DNA of 64,000 nucleotides from Diaporthe sp. PMI_573 (Eukaryota > Ascomycota > Sordariomycetes > Diaporthales > Diaporthaceae), in assembly GCA_021399435.1 (NCBI GenBank), contig JAJTUP010000100.1:141972-205971 (forward strand), read 5' to 3'. This document shows, in pieces, positions 24,284 to 35,114 of this stretch (positions are counted from its first letter, which is position 1; every line of letters starts with the position of its first letter). Under the pieces are notes generated by a model that was not told the origin of the DNA, did not search any database, and worked only from the letters and a program-made list of their open reading frames with translations. The translations under genes were made by a program, and so were the position numbers.

Positions 24284-24970
24284 GGCTCGGCGGCAAGGCC
24301 TCCTCCACTACAGAATAATAGCATGAACTCCCACGGTATGGTCTCCAATAGGAAAACCGACCATAGGCCACTTTGAGGGTGTGAGATATGGAAAGCTGGA
24401 GGCAATGCTCTGAGGGAGATTTCCCTGTTGGGGTTTATCCAATAGCAGGTTTTCTTACGGCAGTTTCTGCTAGGTGCTCTATAACTCCGAGGGCAGTTAG
24501 ACTACCTAATGTATACACGTTGGGGAGGCAGGATACCTTCCTATTAGGATACTCTTCTATGGGATACCCTCCTATGTTATACCCTCCTATGTGATACCCT
24601 CCTATGGGATACCCTCCTATGGGATACCCTCCTATGTAGTACCCTCTTATGGGCATGCCCATAAAACAGTCTGCTATGTTATACCCTCCTGTGGGGTATA
24701 GAGATAAACAGGTAGATAACTAGGTATCTAGGTAGTGATCAAGCCACAGGGAGCTCTATAGTAGCGTGTTGCGACTTTTGAAGACCTGCCGCTGACTCAG
24801 CCAGGCGGGCTGGTCCCGTGAGTCCGCGACGAACCTCGCGCCAAACCGGGAATCAAGTGACCCCCCAACGACGCGTCCATCTGCTGCAGGACACTTGCCA
24901 CAGATCCACCCACCTACGCCATGAAAGCGAACATGCTCGTGCTCGCCTTCAGACGAAGCCCCTGCCCCAA
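24284..24970. other. Intergenic region with minisatellite
   Basis: About 690 bp between two plus-strand genes, holding the 15-bp minisatellite (24543-24700) and the 5' flank of the polymerase kappa gene. No other feature is supported. Confidence 0.5.
24543..24700 (+). repeat. 15-bp minisatellite, unit CCTCCTATGGGATAC
   Basis: About nine units, several nearly perfect, interrupted once by ATGCCCATAAAACAGTC-like sequence at about 24654-24675. Read on the minus strand the 15-bp unit keeps frame and would encode repeated YPIGG; no start context or conserved partner supports a real protein. A diverged array of the same family lies at 13468-13725. Confidence 0.85.
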
Positions 24971-27211
24971 ATGGACCAACATCGCCCTTCGCCCAGTACG
25001 ACGGATGCGGTGACGTCCCTGCCCCAGCCCGGTGACAACGAGGCCCGGGACAGTCCGGCCCCGCAGCAACCTGCCTCCCAGCATGCCTCCTTGAAATATT
25101 CCCTCCTTGGGCCGTCATTGACAAAGGCCGGCCAGGACTCCGTCGACCAGAGGAAGGTGGGCATAACATGTCTTGAGGCGCTCTCGTGCCTGAAAGCTGC
25201 AGCTGTGACTGACGCGCCTCCTGCGGCCGCCTCCGTTGGCAGGTCTCTGAGATCATATACAGCGCCTCCAAGGGCTCCAAATATTTCAATCGCGAAGAGG
25301 AAAGAGACAGGATCCTTACGGTGAAGATCGATCGAATCCTCGACAAGAAGCACCGCCTCGAGAAGCTTGACTTGTCGCGCGAGCTGCGCAAGGCCGACAC
25401 TCTCATTGCTGGGCTCGAGCTTTCCCGCGACCTCACCCAGAACATGGTCCATCTTGACTGCGACGCCTTCTATGCCGCTGTCGAACAGCTCGATCGGCCC
25501 GAATTGAAAGACCTGCCATTCGCCGTCGGCGGTGGCGTTCTCACGACATGCAACTATGTTGCAAGGCAATTCGGATGTCGCTCGGGCATGGCCGGTTTCG
25601 TAGCAAAGAGGCTGTGCCCTGATCTTATCTGCCTCCCACTCAACTTCGACAAGTATACCGCCAAGGCGAACGAGGTGCGTGAGGTCATCGCCGAATACGA
25701 CCCGCGTTTCGAGAGCGCGAGCATCGATGAGGCCTACCTGAACATCACAGAATACTGCCGGGACCACAACATGTCCCCCGAAGATGCCGTGGCCCAGCTG
25801 CGGCGGCAGGTGCATTTGAAGACGGGCATCACGGTTTCTGCAGGGATCGCTGCCAACGCGAAGCTTGCCAAGATCTGTTCCAACATGAACAAACCTAATG
25901 GGCAGTTCGTGCTTCCCAACGACCGTGTCGCCATCATGGCATTTATGCGGGATTTGCCCTGTCGCAAAGTAAACGGGATCGGCAGAGTGTGGGAACGAGA
26001 ACTCAAGGCTATCGGATTACAGACATGTGGCGATATATACGGCCAGAGACAATTCCTCAGCCCGCTGTTCGGAGAAAAGGCCTTCGAGTTCCTCATACAC
26101 TGCCACTTGGGGCTCGGTCGCACAGACATCCAGCCTGCAGAGGAGTACGAGCGGAAATCTGTCGGGACAGAAAGCACATTCCACGACATGTCTGATCCGA
26201 AGCAGCTGAGGGAAAAGCTTCGCTGGACCGCACAGGAGCTGGAGAAGGAGTAAGCAAGTTCCACACAGTCTTGGCCGTTTCAGGCACACACCCGCTCCCT
26301 TTCACGAGAGTCTACACCAGTGGGATAAAGTCTCATGGGACAATCTGACTGTACCCGTGGCTTTTGTTTTAAAGCTACTTGCCAAGCCGTACGGTTCAAG
26401 ACAAGGCTCTATGGAAAATGGTGTCCCGCTTATCTCTGCTTCTCCTCTGGGCTTTGTTCTGGAAGATCCGATCGCTAACTCTGAATGGTACAGTATGCGA
26501 AGGGCGGAGTGCAAGGGAAGAACGTTGGTTTTGAAAATCAAACTGCACACGTATGAGGTCTATACCAGGCAAACTGTACTCCCGAGAGCCATGAATCTCT
26601 CGGAAGACCTGTTCAACCATGCTGTACCCATACTTGCTAAACTGGAACAGGATATGGTAGGCATGAAGATCAGGCTAATGGGACTGCGCTGTACTCACCT
26701 TGTTAGCACCAAGAGGCCAGACACAACGGTATTCTTTGGGCTCAAGCCTAGGAGCGGAGCAACAAACGACGAGCCTGGCAAGGTGTTGCGGACAACCCCT
26801 CAGGTCGATGATGACCATGTGAGGGGCATGGTGCCCGATGAGTTATCTGTACAGGATGACTACGATGCGGTCACTGCGGACGGCGGCAACCGGAGTCCTC
26901 GTCGAAGGCATGGCAAGGAGATCCTGCCCAACCCGGCCCCGGCCAACAATCCCCATCAAACGCCAGACGACTGGTGGGAATGTCCAATTTGCAGTCGACC
27001 ACAGCCCGCTGATGAGAGACAATTCAATACTCACATCGACGCATGCCTATCGCGGCAGGCAATCCGAGATGCTGTTCAACAAGAGCAGCAAGCACCTTGG
27101 AGCCGGAGTCTGACACCGGAGCCAAAGTGGCCGAGAACGGGCCCAGAAAAAAAAAGGAGCCGGCAAGGGGCGGATCAGGATCCCAAGCAAAAGAGGCTGT
27201 GTTTCGGATAA
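24971..27211 (+). CDS. DNA polymerase kappa (Y-family translesion polymerase)
   Basis: Exons 24971-25156, 25243-26249 and 26494-27211 give 636 residues with matching phases. The N-terminal segment LKYSLLGPSLTKAGQDSVDQRKVSEIIY and ASKGSKYFNRE is the hallmark of fungal Pol kappa. Catalytic motifs VHLDCDAFYAAVE (about 130-142) and SASIDEAY (about 220-227) are intact. A UBZ4 ubiquitin-binding zinc finger (CPIC...HIDAC, about 560-585) lies near the C-terminus, followed by a basic tail. The enzyme bypasses minor-groove DNA lesions in the nucleus and is recruited by ubiquitinated PCNA. The intron at 26250-26493 is 244 bp; skipping it restores ELEKD followed by MRRAECKGRTLVLK. Confidence 0.95.
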
Positions 27212-27871
27212 GGGAACCGCTGACGAGGGATACTTTCTACGATGGGCGGGAGCCGTTATCACGCCGGCACTGTTTGTTTTCTGGAGTTGCGCCGTGTTCG
27301 CATTCTACCTACCTTGGTAGGCATCTATGCTGTGGCCGCGTAGCGGGCACCCGAGCACAGCTCGTACTACCTGGGTATTCACCATAGTCTAGGAGGCACC
27401 ACAAATGTGTACGTATATATTGATGCTGCTATCAAGATGCTTTGGGCCCAGACCGTGCGATGTAATACATCATGACATGGTTTTGTGCAGGGTGATGCTC
27501 CGTGCGTGACGAAAGGCAGTGTCGTCAAGGGGATGGCCCTCCACTGCCACCTGACCGAATCGAAGACCCGGAATCCATCGCACACGAGGTGTCCCTACAC
27601 TTGTCCCGCGCGAGAACGTGCTACCGTGTGATGCACTCGTATGCCGCACAGGTCCTGATGCTACCATCGATGTTGTCATCTAGTGTCGTACAGTGTGAAG
27701 AGAAGAGCATGAGACTTCCGAGTTGGAGACGGCGGGGTGCAGGCCCAGGCACACTCGGGTATATAGCCGGTGGACGGCCCATCCCGTGTGTGTTCAGCTG
27801 GATCAGTCCGGACACCCCGGCTACCTCAAGATTTCCCTTATCCAGGTCATAGCCAGCAGCACACCACGGCC
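27212..27871. other. Intergenic region
   Basis: About 660 bp between polymerase kappa and the NmrA-like gene, with no supported gene. A CTACCTACCTTGGTAGG palindrome lies near 27305-27321. Confidence 0.4.
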
Positions 27872-29007
27872 ATGGTCAGACGAGTTCTCGTGTTCGGTGC
27901 CACGGGCAACCAAGGTATAGTTTCATCTCTGACAACCAAGGGTTCGATGCTGACAATACGCTTCTTGCGCAGGTGGTGCCGTGGCCAAACTGCTCCTTCA
28001 GCACCCAAGAGACTATCTCGTGCGAGCCGTCACTCGCGATCCGAGTTCGCACGCAGCAAGAACCCTTGCAGCGCAGGGTGCCGAGGTCGTAAAGGCTGAC
28101 CTGACCAACCCATCCAGCCTCCCGCCAGCGTTTGAAGGATGCTGGGGTGTCTTTGGTGTCACCAACTTCTATGACTCAAAGATCAAAGATGACCCCAGCA
28201 GTGAGGAGCAGCAGGGCAAGAACCTGGTGGATGCGGCTGCTGCTGCGGGAACAGTCGAGTGTCTTCTCTGGTCGACCTTGCCGAGCTCCAAGCAGATATC
28301 GGCCGGCCGTTTTGTAAGTCAGATCTACGAGGGCAAGCACCACGTCGACGACTACATCCGACAGCAAAAATCCCCAGCCTGTTTCCTCTACACGGGAAAC
28401 TTCTATGAAAGTGAGTACAGCTTCTTGCCGGCCTTCAAGGTGGCCAAGTGGCTTAATTACTCTCTCACAGACATGATTTTGAGGTCGCATATGCGTTACG
28501 ACCCCGCCATCTCGGACACTGTAGAGTTTCAGCAGCCCATTGTCGAAGCGGACACACAACTTGCTATGCTCTTCGTAGAGAAGGACCTGTCGGCCATCGC
28601 AAAGGCGGTGTTCGACCAGTGGGACTCCAAGAAAGACGAGCTGACTCACGTAAGCCTCAACTCTTCTCCTTTTACGGATCCCCGTCTCTCATGTTTTGGC
28701 TCCATAGCAGGTGACCAACACGTACTAGACATATCTGTACTGCTGTAATGCAAGAGTCTCCCCGAACGAGATCATAGCTTGTGTCAAGAGGGTTACCGGG
28801 AAGCCTACAATCTACAAGAGGCTGGAATCAACAGGGTGGAAAGACAGAGATGTCATGTTCCAACTGTACAATGAATGTGGCATGTATAACGGTACGGAAA
28901 TCCCGGACCGGACTGTCCTGGCCCTCGGGGTGGACCTACACGGAGTCGAGGACTTTGTGCGGAGTCGGCTACTTCCTCACCTAGGGCTGGCCGCTATGGA
29001 GGATTAA
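27872..29007 (+). CDS. NmrA-like NAD(P)-binding protein
   Basis: Exons 27872-27914, 27973-28410, 28471-28649 and 28729-29007 give 312 residues, the usual size. The N-terminus MVRRVLVFGATGNQGG is a Rossmann dinucleotide-binding loop. It is followed by YLVRAVTRDPSS, GAEVVKADLTNPSSL and GVFGVTNFYD, as in NmrA. The intron at 28411-28470 is 60 bp and leaves the frame open, but removing it restores NFYENMILRSHMRYD, the family reading. The last intron must use the TACTAG acceptor at 28728 to give TYLYCCNARVSPNEI and VEDFVRSRLLPHLGL. NmrA proteins are redox-sensing regulators or atypical short-chain dehydrogenase relatives without the catalytic Tyr motif. Confidence 0.9.
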
Positions 29008-29204
29008 TCGATGCGCATGACATGTCACCACCAGACCTATTAGTGCCGAAGGAGAAAAAAAGACTCGTAAGGGTCTCAAGAAGAAAACATTCAATCGTAT
29101 GTCTCAAAACCTAATTTGACTTGGGCCTTTGGTGAGATCTGAGTAGGGAGTGGACTACGAAACTGCTAAAGCTGTAGTCTACCGCGGTCTGTCTCCCAAC
29201 CAAT

Positions 29205-29954
29205 TCACGGGCCTGTCTCAGCAGGATCGAGCTTCGCGATCTTGGCTGGCTTGCGAGGCCCCAAGGCTGACCCCTCGACGCCTTCCTCTCGCTTGTCTTC
29301 CCAGGGAGAGGCAGCCCTGTCTCGCACACCGTTGGGCAGAGCACCGCCTGTGGCTGTGCCTCGGCGATGCTCAACACGCTTGCTCAGGATTTCGTACTCG
29401 GGTGTCTTGACCTTTCCGCCCCTGAGGGTCCTGGGCCGAGGGCTGATCCCATCCCTCACGAAGCCACACTTTTGGTAGAATTCGACAGCCCTTTTGTTGC
29501 AGGTGAAGACGGTCAACATAACCTTGTCGACCACGTCGATGTTGTAAGCCACCGTCTCCAGCAAGCCCATCAACAGCTTCGCCAGACCGGTGCCGCGGAG
29601 CTCGGGCTCGAGATGGATCTCGTAGCAGTAGATGACGGGCTGCCCCTCCTCGATGGTGGGCATCAGGCTGGTGAAGCCCCGGAGGACGGAGCGTGCATCC
29701 TTGACCAGGATGTAGCGTAGATCCGGATGCCGCATCTCCTCCCTCTTGGCGGAGGGATCCCACCCGCGCGAAGAGCCCTCATAGTCTCTCTGGCTTGTCG
29801 CTCGGACGAGTGAGAAGCAGGCATCGAGCTCAGGGTTGGTCATGGTCCTGCGAGGCTGGCAGAGGCAGAGGCTGTAGGTACTGCCTGTGCTTGGGTCGTC
29901 CCAGGTTGGGCTCCATGGTGCCCTTGGCGCATAGGGGCTGTTCCAAGAATTCAA
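29205..29954 (-). CDS. N-alpha-acetyltransferase 40 (NatD, histone H4/H2A)
   Basis: GNAT-fold protein with MRHPDLRYILV, YCYEIHLEPELRGTGLAKLLM (acetyl-CoA loop RGTGLA), KVMLTVFTCNKRAVEFYQKCGF and SPRPRTLRGGK. This is the Naa40 pattern, which acetylates the N-terminus of histones H4 and H2A. The C-terminal tail is basic with KPAKIAKL. The frame continues upstream past 29954 to an ATG at 30098, encoding a plausible N-terminus (MKRRRRLEQMEQ..., TDDHFIQDF), but one TGA at 29973-29975 interrupts it. No good intron removes only this stop. The next internal ATG is at 29843, which would drop conserved residues. The 5' end is therefore uncertain: nonsense change, assembly error or unusual splicing. Confidence 0.85.
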   Translation of the reverse strand: MNSWNSPYAPRAPWSPTWDDPSTGSTYSLCLCQPRRTMTNPELDACFSLVRATSQRDYEGSSRGWDPSAKREEMRHPDLRYILVKDARSVLRGFTSLMPTIEEGQPVIYCYEIHLEPELRGTGLAKLLMGLLETVAYNIDVVDKVMLTVFTCNKRAVEFYQKCGFVRDGISPRPRTLRGGKVKTPEYEILSKRVEHRRGTATGGALPNGVRDRAASPWEDKREEGVEGSALGPRKPAKIAKLDPAETGP

Positions 29955-30543
29955 CTCATCAGGTACTGAACTTCATGGGTCGGACGTTTGGAGGTTGTCT
30001 AACATGAGAAGGAAGTCCTGGATGAAGTGGTCGTCTGTCTTGCGGTTGGCCGCCTGGAGGGCTTGTTCCATCTGCTCGAGGCGCCTACGTCGTTTCATCC
30101 CGTGCTAGAGTCGACGGCGGAAGAAGGTGGCAAAGAGACCGAACAGGGCAGGGACGGCAGGAGTAATGCTGGATGGTGGATGGACTTGCCCATTGTGTTG
30201 TCGGCCGTGAGTCGCGGACTGTCCAGCAGCGACGTGGGTAAGAAAACGCGCTGGGTGAGGAGGCCGGCGCGTCAAGGGCGGACCGACCCCTGTCCGAGTG
30301 CCGCGGTCGCTCCAGAGCACGTACTGACCAAGTGCTAACAGTACATGGGTAGTAGGTGGGTACCTGAGGTACCTAGGAACTTAGGTAGCCTGGTAGGTAG
30401 GCAGGTAAGTTTCCACCGCTGTAGACCACGGCAGAGGCACGGCCTGCCACAGCACAGCAGCGGGACTACTGTGGTCGAAGACTTCCACTCCGTAGGCGGG
30501 ACATGTACCACGCACAGAAAAACCCCCGATCGGTTCTGGCTCA
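29955..30543. other. Divergent promoter region with CCTAGGTA motifs
   Basis: Lies between the NatD gene (-) and the LYR gene (+). Positions 29955-30098 may be the NatD N-terminal exon. Positions 30359-30405 carry several ACCTAGGTA/GGTAGG copies. No other gene is supported. Confidence 0.5.
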
Positions 30544-31019
30544 ATGAGGGCATTCAGGCTGTTTCCGCAGCGCCAGCTCCGCTGCTATGCCCACCGTCCT
30601 GGTCGCGCACGCCCTCCGAGGCTGGGCCAGACAGTCAGCCTTGATCATGTACGTACGGGCGCTCCCCATCACGCAGGCCGGAACAAAGACGCTGATGCAC
30701 TGTGCCTTGTGCCTGCAGTTCCTCCAACGCTCCCGTGTCCTGGCCCTCTACCGGACCGTTTTGCGTGGCACCCGCAGGATAACTGATCACAAGGCCCGCG
30801 ACGAGACGAGGCTCTTCGCAAGGCAAGAGATCGAGAGGCACCGCCACGTCCAAGACCTGGTCTGCCAGCCCCTTGTCCCCTCGTCACCGCCCGCAAGACA
30901 GCCTCTTTCCCACGGGATTCTTACTGACAAGGCCACAATCACAGCAGCACATCCGGTACCTGCTGTCCACGGGCAAGACGCAGTGGGAGGGCTTGGAACG
31001 CTTCATTGACGGTATGTGA
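30544..31019 (+). CDS. LYR-motif mitochondrial protein (LYRM2-like)
   Basis: Exons 30544-30648, 30719-30859 and 30945-31019 give 106 residues. The N-terminus is Arg-rich and lacks acidic residues (MRAFRLFPQRQLRCYAHRPG), as in a mitochondrial presequence. It is followed by SLDHFLQRSRVLALYRTVLRGTRR with the LYR triad at about 45-47, RDETRLFARQEIERHRHV and HIRYLLSTGKTQWEGLERFIDGM. This is the Complex1_LYR fold; LYRM2 proteins bind acyl carrier protein and assist respiratory complex I. The acceptor could alternatively be three bases downstream, removing one Gln. Confidence 0.92.
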
Positions 31020-31364
31020 CCGCCTTCGCGAGGCATCGGCCCGGCGCAGCCTTCTGTATATACTACGTACGTGTGTGTTTCGAATCGATGGCTGTCAGTC
31101 CTGCCCTCCACTCCAGGTGCCATGATAATCGAGTATGGTGTATGTGCATGCTCCTTGACTGCCCACCCAACTGTCCCTGCCACTCAAACTCACTGCCTGG
31201 TCCCACCAATGACATCTCATCTCAATTGCACTGGGCCCCGGAACCCCGTCCACGTGTGGCCGCAACCGTGGCCCGCACACAGATCTCGACCCTGCCTGTC
31301 TGCCCGCCTCCTTGCCCGGGCCGCAAGGCCATGTGTTTAGACGCCAAATCCATCCCGCAATCAC
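31020..31364. other. Convergent 3' region
   Basis: About 345 bp between the convergent LYR and bL36m genes. No feature was seen beyond presumed 3' untranslated regions. Confidence 0.4.
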
Positions 31365-31845
31365 CTATGCCCCTTGACGTTGTTTGTGCCTGGGATTCGC
31401 GCTGCATATGACATATCGGTACCCATTTCCTCTCTTGCCCTTTTTCCGTCGTACGATCTGTGAAGACCCAGTCAGCCATCACATCGCCCGGTCGCATCAT
31501 GCTCCAAGACAGCGCCTCTGCGGCCTGGAAGCGTACCTTGCAATGCTCGCAGCGCTTCTTGATTGAACTGTGCACTTTCATCCCACGGGTCTGCTGTTGA
31601 AGCGCAGTGATAGCCAAGGGTCTGGCAACGGGCCTTGTCACAACGGAGAGGGCGTATGTTGGCGCCATGCTCGAGGAAATGGAGCGGCCCTGACGAACAC
31701 CTGCGTGTAGTCGAAGGGGGGCCGGGGTGGCGATGGTCGGGCGCGATGCGGACGAGGATAGGTAAAGGTCGCGCAGGCTGCTGGCGAGCCGTGATATGGA
31801 GGAAGAGGCGCGCATACACCGCGAGATGGAAACGTTGCTGGCCAT
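31365..31845 (-). CDS. RTC6: Mitochondrial ribosomal protein bL36m
   Basis: Exons 31845-31537 and 31457-31365 give 133 residues. The first 90 residues form a long Ser/Arg-rich mitochondrial targeting region. The mature part reads [47 protein letters not shown] when spliced, in family order. The C-x2-C, later C and H form the bL36 zinc ribbon. It is a large-subunit mitoribosome component; the yeast orthologue is RTC6. An alternative ATG at 31869 would add eight residues. Confidence 0.95.
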
Positions 31846-33346
31846 CTTGAAGCTCAGGACTGTTGGCAAGGCCCAGCGTCGCGATGTTAGAGAGCACCTG
31901 TGTCCAGCGGGATCGAGACGGAACCTCCGCGTTCTGGGGTGGAAATCTGCCAGTGCCTGCCACCCGCCTTTGGGGTGGAGCTCACAGGGTTAGGGGTGTC
32001 CCAGAGTCCCGTCCCCTTCCGGGCTTAGTGTGCTATCCCGCAACTGCTCGCACAGTGGACAATCCTCAAAATTTGGGAACAGCTTGTTTGCAGTTGACCG
32101 AAGGGCCAATATCTGCGGCGACGAGGTGAAAGCCCAGCGAGATTTCCGCAGCGGCGTCTGTGCCCCTTGGGATCACTTTCGCAGCCCACAATGTGCGGTG
32201 AGTAGTGAGAGGGGGGCAACGGGCACCCCATCCGGTGCTGGGTTCGGCGGGCCCCACCGAAATTGTTCGGCGCAGGCGCCGAAGTCCACGGCCCTGCGCG
32301 GCTGCGTTCTTGTGGCATCGATGCACGCATACATTCATACAGGGGACATAAAAAGATAGTCAGTCTCTCTTTCAGACATCTCGACGTCCAAGAATCACGG
32401 ACGCACACGAAAAGAAAAAGAAAAATACTCCAGACATGGAACAAGTGCCGACTACAATGTGCGCCGTGGTGGCGCCGAAGCGGTGCAGGCCGGACGGGTC
32501 CTTATTCAAATGCACGCAGCAGCGATCCAGACAGGCGACTGCCAGTTTGCCAGCGGCAGCGCCGGGATGTTTTACGTCCATTCGGCCAGTAGCCACACCC
32601 GTCTTCGTATACAAGCATATGCCTTTGAACATGTATGAACAGCATAACGGCAGAACAACCAATGGCCGAGTCTGGCAGGGTACCTGCCACTCATGAGGCC
32701 GAGGAAGGGTGTCATTGCTGCCATCCTGGCGATCCCACCGTCGCAGGAGCTGAGGGCGTCGATGGGGCGCGAGTTCGTGCCGCTGTGGGTGTGCTGGATG
32801 CTTGTTCTGGCACTTGGAGAGGGCCGGGGAGGCGATTGCGACGGGGCAGGTCAGAGCAGTCACGACAGTAGTGCCTGTGGACGGCATGGATGCGGTCAAG
32901 AAAGGGTGCTAGGAGGTGCGAACGCTGAAGGGCGGGTCCCGTCCGCGAACCCCTGCCGACGCGCCCAAACCTGCCCTGACTGCCTTTGGGACCTTGGTCG
33001 CGCTAGCTAAATTGAAATCGCGCCAGCCCTTCCAATTGCCCACTGCCCACTCCCGCACGGTCGCGTCGCCCCAGCCCCAGGCCCGCCAGCCAGCCCACCA
33101 CCTGTGCTTCGAGCTGGGAATAGTTGCACCTCTCCTGCCCACCTACCCCTTCCTGCGCACACGTACATGAGCAAGGCAGGGGCCCTCCCGCGTGACAGTG
33201 TCGCCTGCTCCAAACAATCGATTGGCCTCCTTCGCCATATGCCCCGTGCCAACGAGGGATTGAGTGACCATACCGCGACCACGACCCGACCCAGACCGCG
33301 ACCACGACCCAATCAAGCCCAGTCACAGCCAAACAAACCTGTCACG
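31846..33346. other. Intergenic region
   Basis: About 1.5 kb between divergent genes. Several frames are open over 90-170 codons on both strands, but none shows a recognisable motif and they overlap each other. Positions 33277-33320 contain a (CGACCACGACC)-like short repeat in the likely 5' leader of the next gene. Confidence 0.4.
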
Positions 33347-34240
33347 ATGCTGCTCAAACGCAAGCGGTCGGATGATGAGCTCTCGTCCTTCAGCAGCTCG
33401 TCCCCGCTCAAGTCCGCCACCGCCGGCGACGTCGCCACCCTGGACATGGACGTCGACATGGACATGAACCCGGACACGGACACGCATGTCGACACGGGCA
33501 TCGACAGCCCCCTCTCCGCCATGACCATCCGCTCCCCAGGCCGCTCATGCACGCCCTCCCACCTGCCCAGCCGGACCCTCAAGCGCCTGCGCAACGGACG
33601 CCCCTCGGACCACGAGGTTCACCGTAAGTCAGGCGACGGCGCCGTCTCTCCTCCACAGGGCCCATTCCTGTCGTGGGGTATGTTCCCAGACTCACTCTTG
33701 CGTCGTGTTCGGGCGTCTACAGAGAACACCTTGCAAATGCTGTACCGCGCCCAGCAACGGCCCCAGCAACGGCCCCAGCAGCCCCAGCATGTCTTCTCAC
33801 CCCCGCCCGCCGCCAGCTCCTCTTTCGCGCCATCTCCTGTCCCCTCTGTCCAGCCGCACTCACCTGCGGCACCCGCTCCCGCGCAGAGCCAGCGTTCATT
33901 GCACAGCTTCTGGAACATCCCTTCCAGCCACCAGTCCTCGCCGGGTCCGGCCCTGTCCTCTGCTCTGGGCCCCCCTGTCGACGCAATCGTTGACCAACCC
34001 ACCACCTGTGACGACTGCGGCGTTGAGCTGGGGGGTGAAGATGCAGCAGTCGATGATGGGTACGGTTTTGAGACATACATCAGTTCCTGCAGCCTGTGTT
34101 GCAAGGCTGTGTGCTTTTCGTGCTCCGTCAGTAACCTGGGTGAGCAGCGACGGTGTCTGGTCTGCGCTGGCAAGGAAGACAGACAAAAGAGGTGGGTCAA
34201 CACCACTGGCTGGGCCCCGGAGCCTATGGCGGTTTATTAG
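33347..34240 (+). CDS. Unknown fungal protein with C-terminal Cys-rich zinc-binding domain
   Basis: Exons 33347-33623 and 33723-34240 give 264 residues. The 99-bp intron begins GTAAGT and ends TCTACAG; it leaves the frame open if retained. The N-terminus MLLKRKRSDDELSSFSSSSPLK and TLKRLRNGR look like nuclear localisation signals. The middle is rich in Gln-Pro repeats (QQRPQQRPQQPQ) and Ser/Pro. The last 70 residues carry CDDCG, CSLCCKAVCFSCSVSNLG and RRCLVCAG: four CxxC-type pairs suited to binding two zinc ions. The gene type looks conserved in filamentous fungi, but no function is known to me. Confidence 0.8.
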   Translation: MLLKRKRSDDELSSFSSSSPLKSATAGDVATLDMDVDMDMNPDTDTHVDTGIDSPLSAMTIRSPGRSCTPSHLPSRTLKRLRNGRPSDHEVHRKSGDGAVSPPQGPFLSWGMFPDSLLRRVRASTENTLQMLYRAQQRPQQRPQQPQHVFSPPPAASSSFAPSPVPSVQPHSPAAPAPAQSQRSLHSFWNIPSSHQSSPGPALSSALGPPVDAIVDQPTTCDDCGVELGGEDAAVDDGYGFETYISSCSLCCKAVCFSCSVSNLGEQRRCLVCAGKEDRQKRWVNTTGWAPEPMAVY

Positions 34241-34998
34241 TCAGGCGCAGATGCGTCCTATGGAGGCGATCGTGGTGGTCAGTCATGGAGGAGCACGGCG
34301 TTCATTTGGGAAAGAGAGTTCAAAATCAGTCAGGGGAACAAGTGCGGCGCTACGGAATCTGCTTTGGCTTGCGGCCATACTGGCCCTGTATTATATTGAG
34401 GACCACGGTAGCTTGCAAATGACACGTCTTGCTATTGACTTGGACAAATTTCACTCGGCGCTACACGTGTCGGTCTATCTTGCGAGCTTGTGCCGTCCTG
34501 GTTGTTGCCTTGAGGATCAACTCCTCCAAACACAATGAGGTAACATGAGCACTTGGTCGCCGCAGTGCCACAGACTAATGCTGCCTCATATGGCAAGGGT
34601 CTCTGGATGCTGGATGGCTTATAGAAACTATGGCATCGACCTTTGGGCCCTAGTGAAACGTTGTAGGCATGTTGCGCCTGCCACAGCTTCTCGATCACGG
34701 TGCTCCATTCTCGTAGAATATAGCATGTGGACATGAGACTACTTACCTATAGGTGGGCTGGTGGGCTAGAAGTGCAGGGGTACTAATACGGTACGTACCC
34801 ACACTGCGGTACGCGCCGGGGGTCTGGATAGCTTGATGTTGAGTGCCAGGGCTACCTACGGCTTGGCCCCCGGTACCCCGGGCCCCGGGAGGTGCTCGCG
34901 GGGTACCAGACAGCTCACAGGCACACCACCGCCTTTGAAGGTCCATATCCCTCTTCACTCACCCCGTTGAGAATCCTAGAGCACCGCCTGTCACTCTC

Positions 34999-35030
<32 letters not shown>

Positions 35031-35114
35031 CACCCACATACTCACTCACACCCACAGCAATAGAGGCAGAGAGAGAGAGAGGGACGGGAGCACACTCCAG
35101 CACATAACTTCAGC
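34241..35114. other. Intergenic region with GGCA microsatellite
   Basis: About 870 bp without a supported gene. It ends in the 5' leader of the MEMO1 gene, which holds a (GGCA)n tract at 35000-35031 and a GA-rich tract near 35067-35085. Confidence 0.5.
35000..35031 (+). repeat. (GGCA)8 microsatellite
   Basis: Eight perfect GGCA units about 85 bp upstream of the MEMO1 start codon, probably in its 5' untranslated region or promoter. Confidence 0.95.

Noticed and set aside
24435..24662. Minus-strand ORF encoding YPIGG repeats
   Set aside because: It is produced by the 15-bp minisatellite, whose length is divisible by three. There is no supporting start context, domain or neighbour.
28411..28748. 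Reading the NmrA gene as an intronless frame to 28748
   Set aside because: Splicing at 28411-28470 and 28650-28728 restores conserved NmrA segments and a C-terminal 92 residues, which the open frame lacks.
32372..32899. 175-codon minus-strand frame
   Set aside because: No recognisable motif, odd composition with a poly-Phe run from an A-rich tract, and overlapping frames on the other strand.
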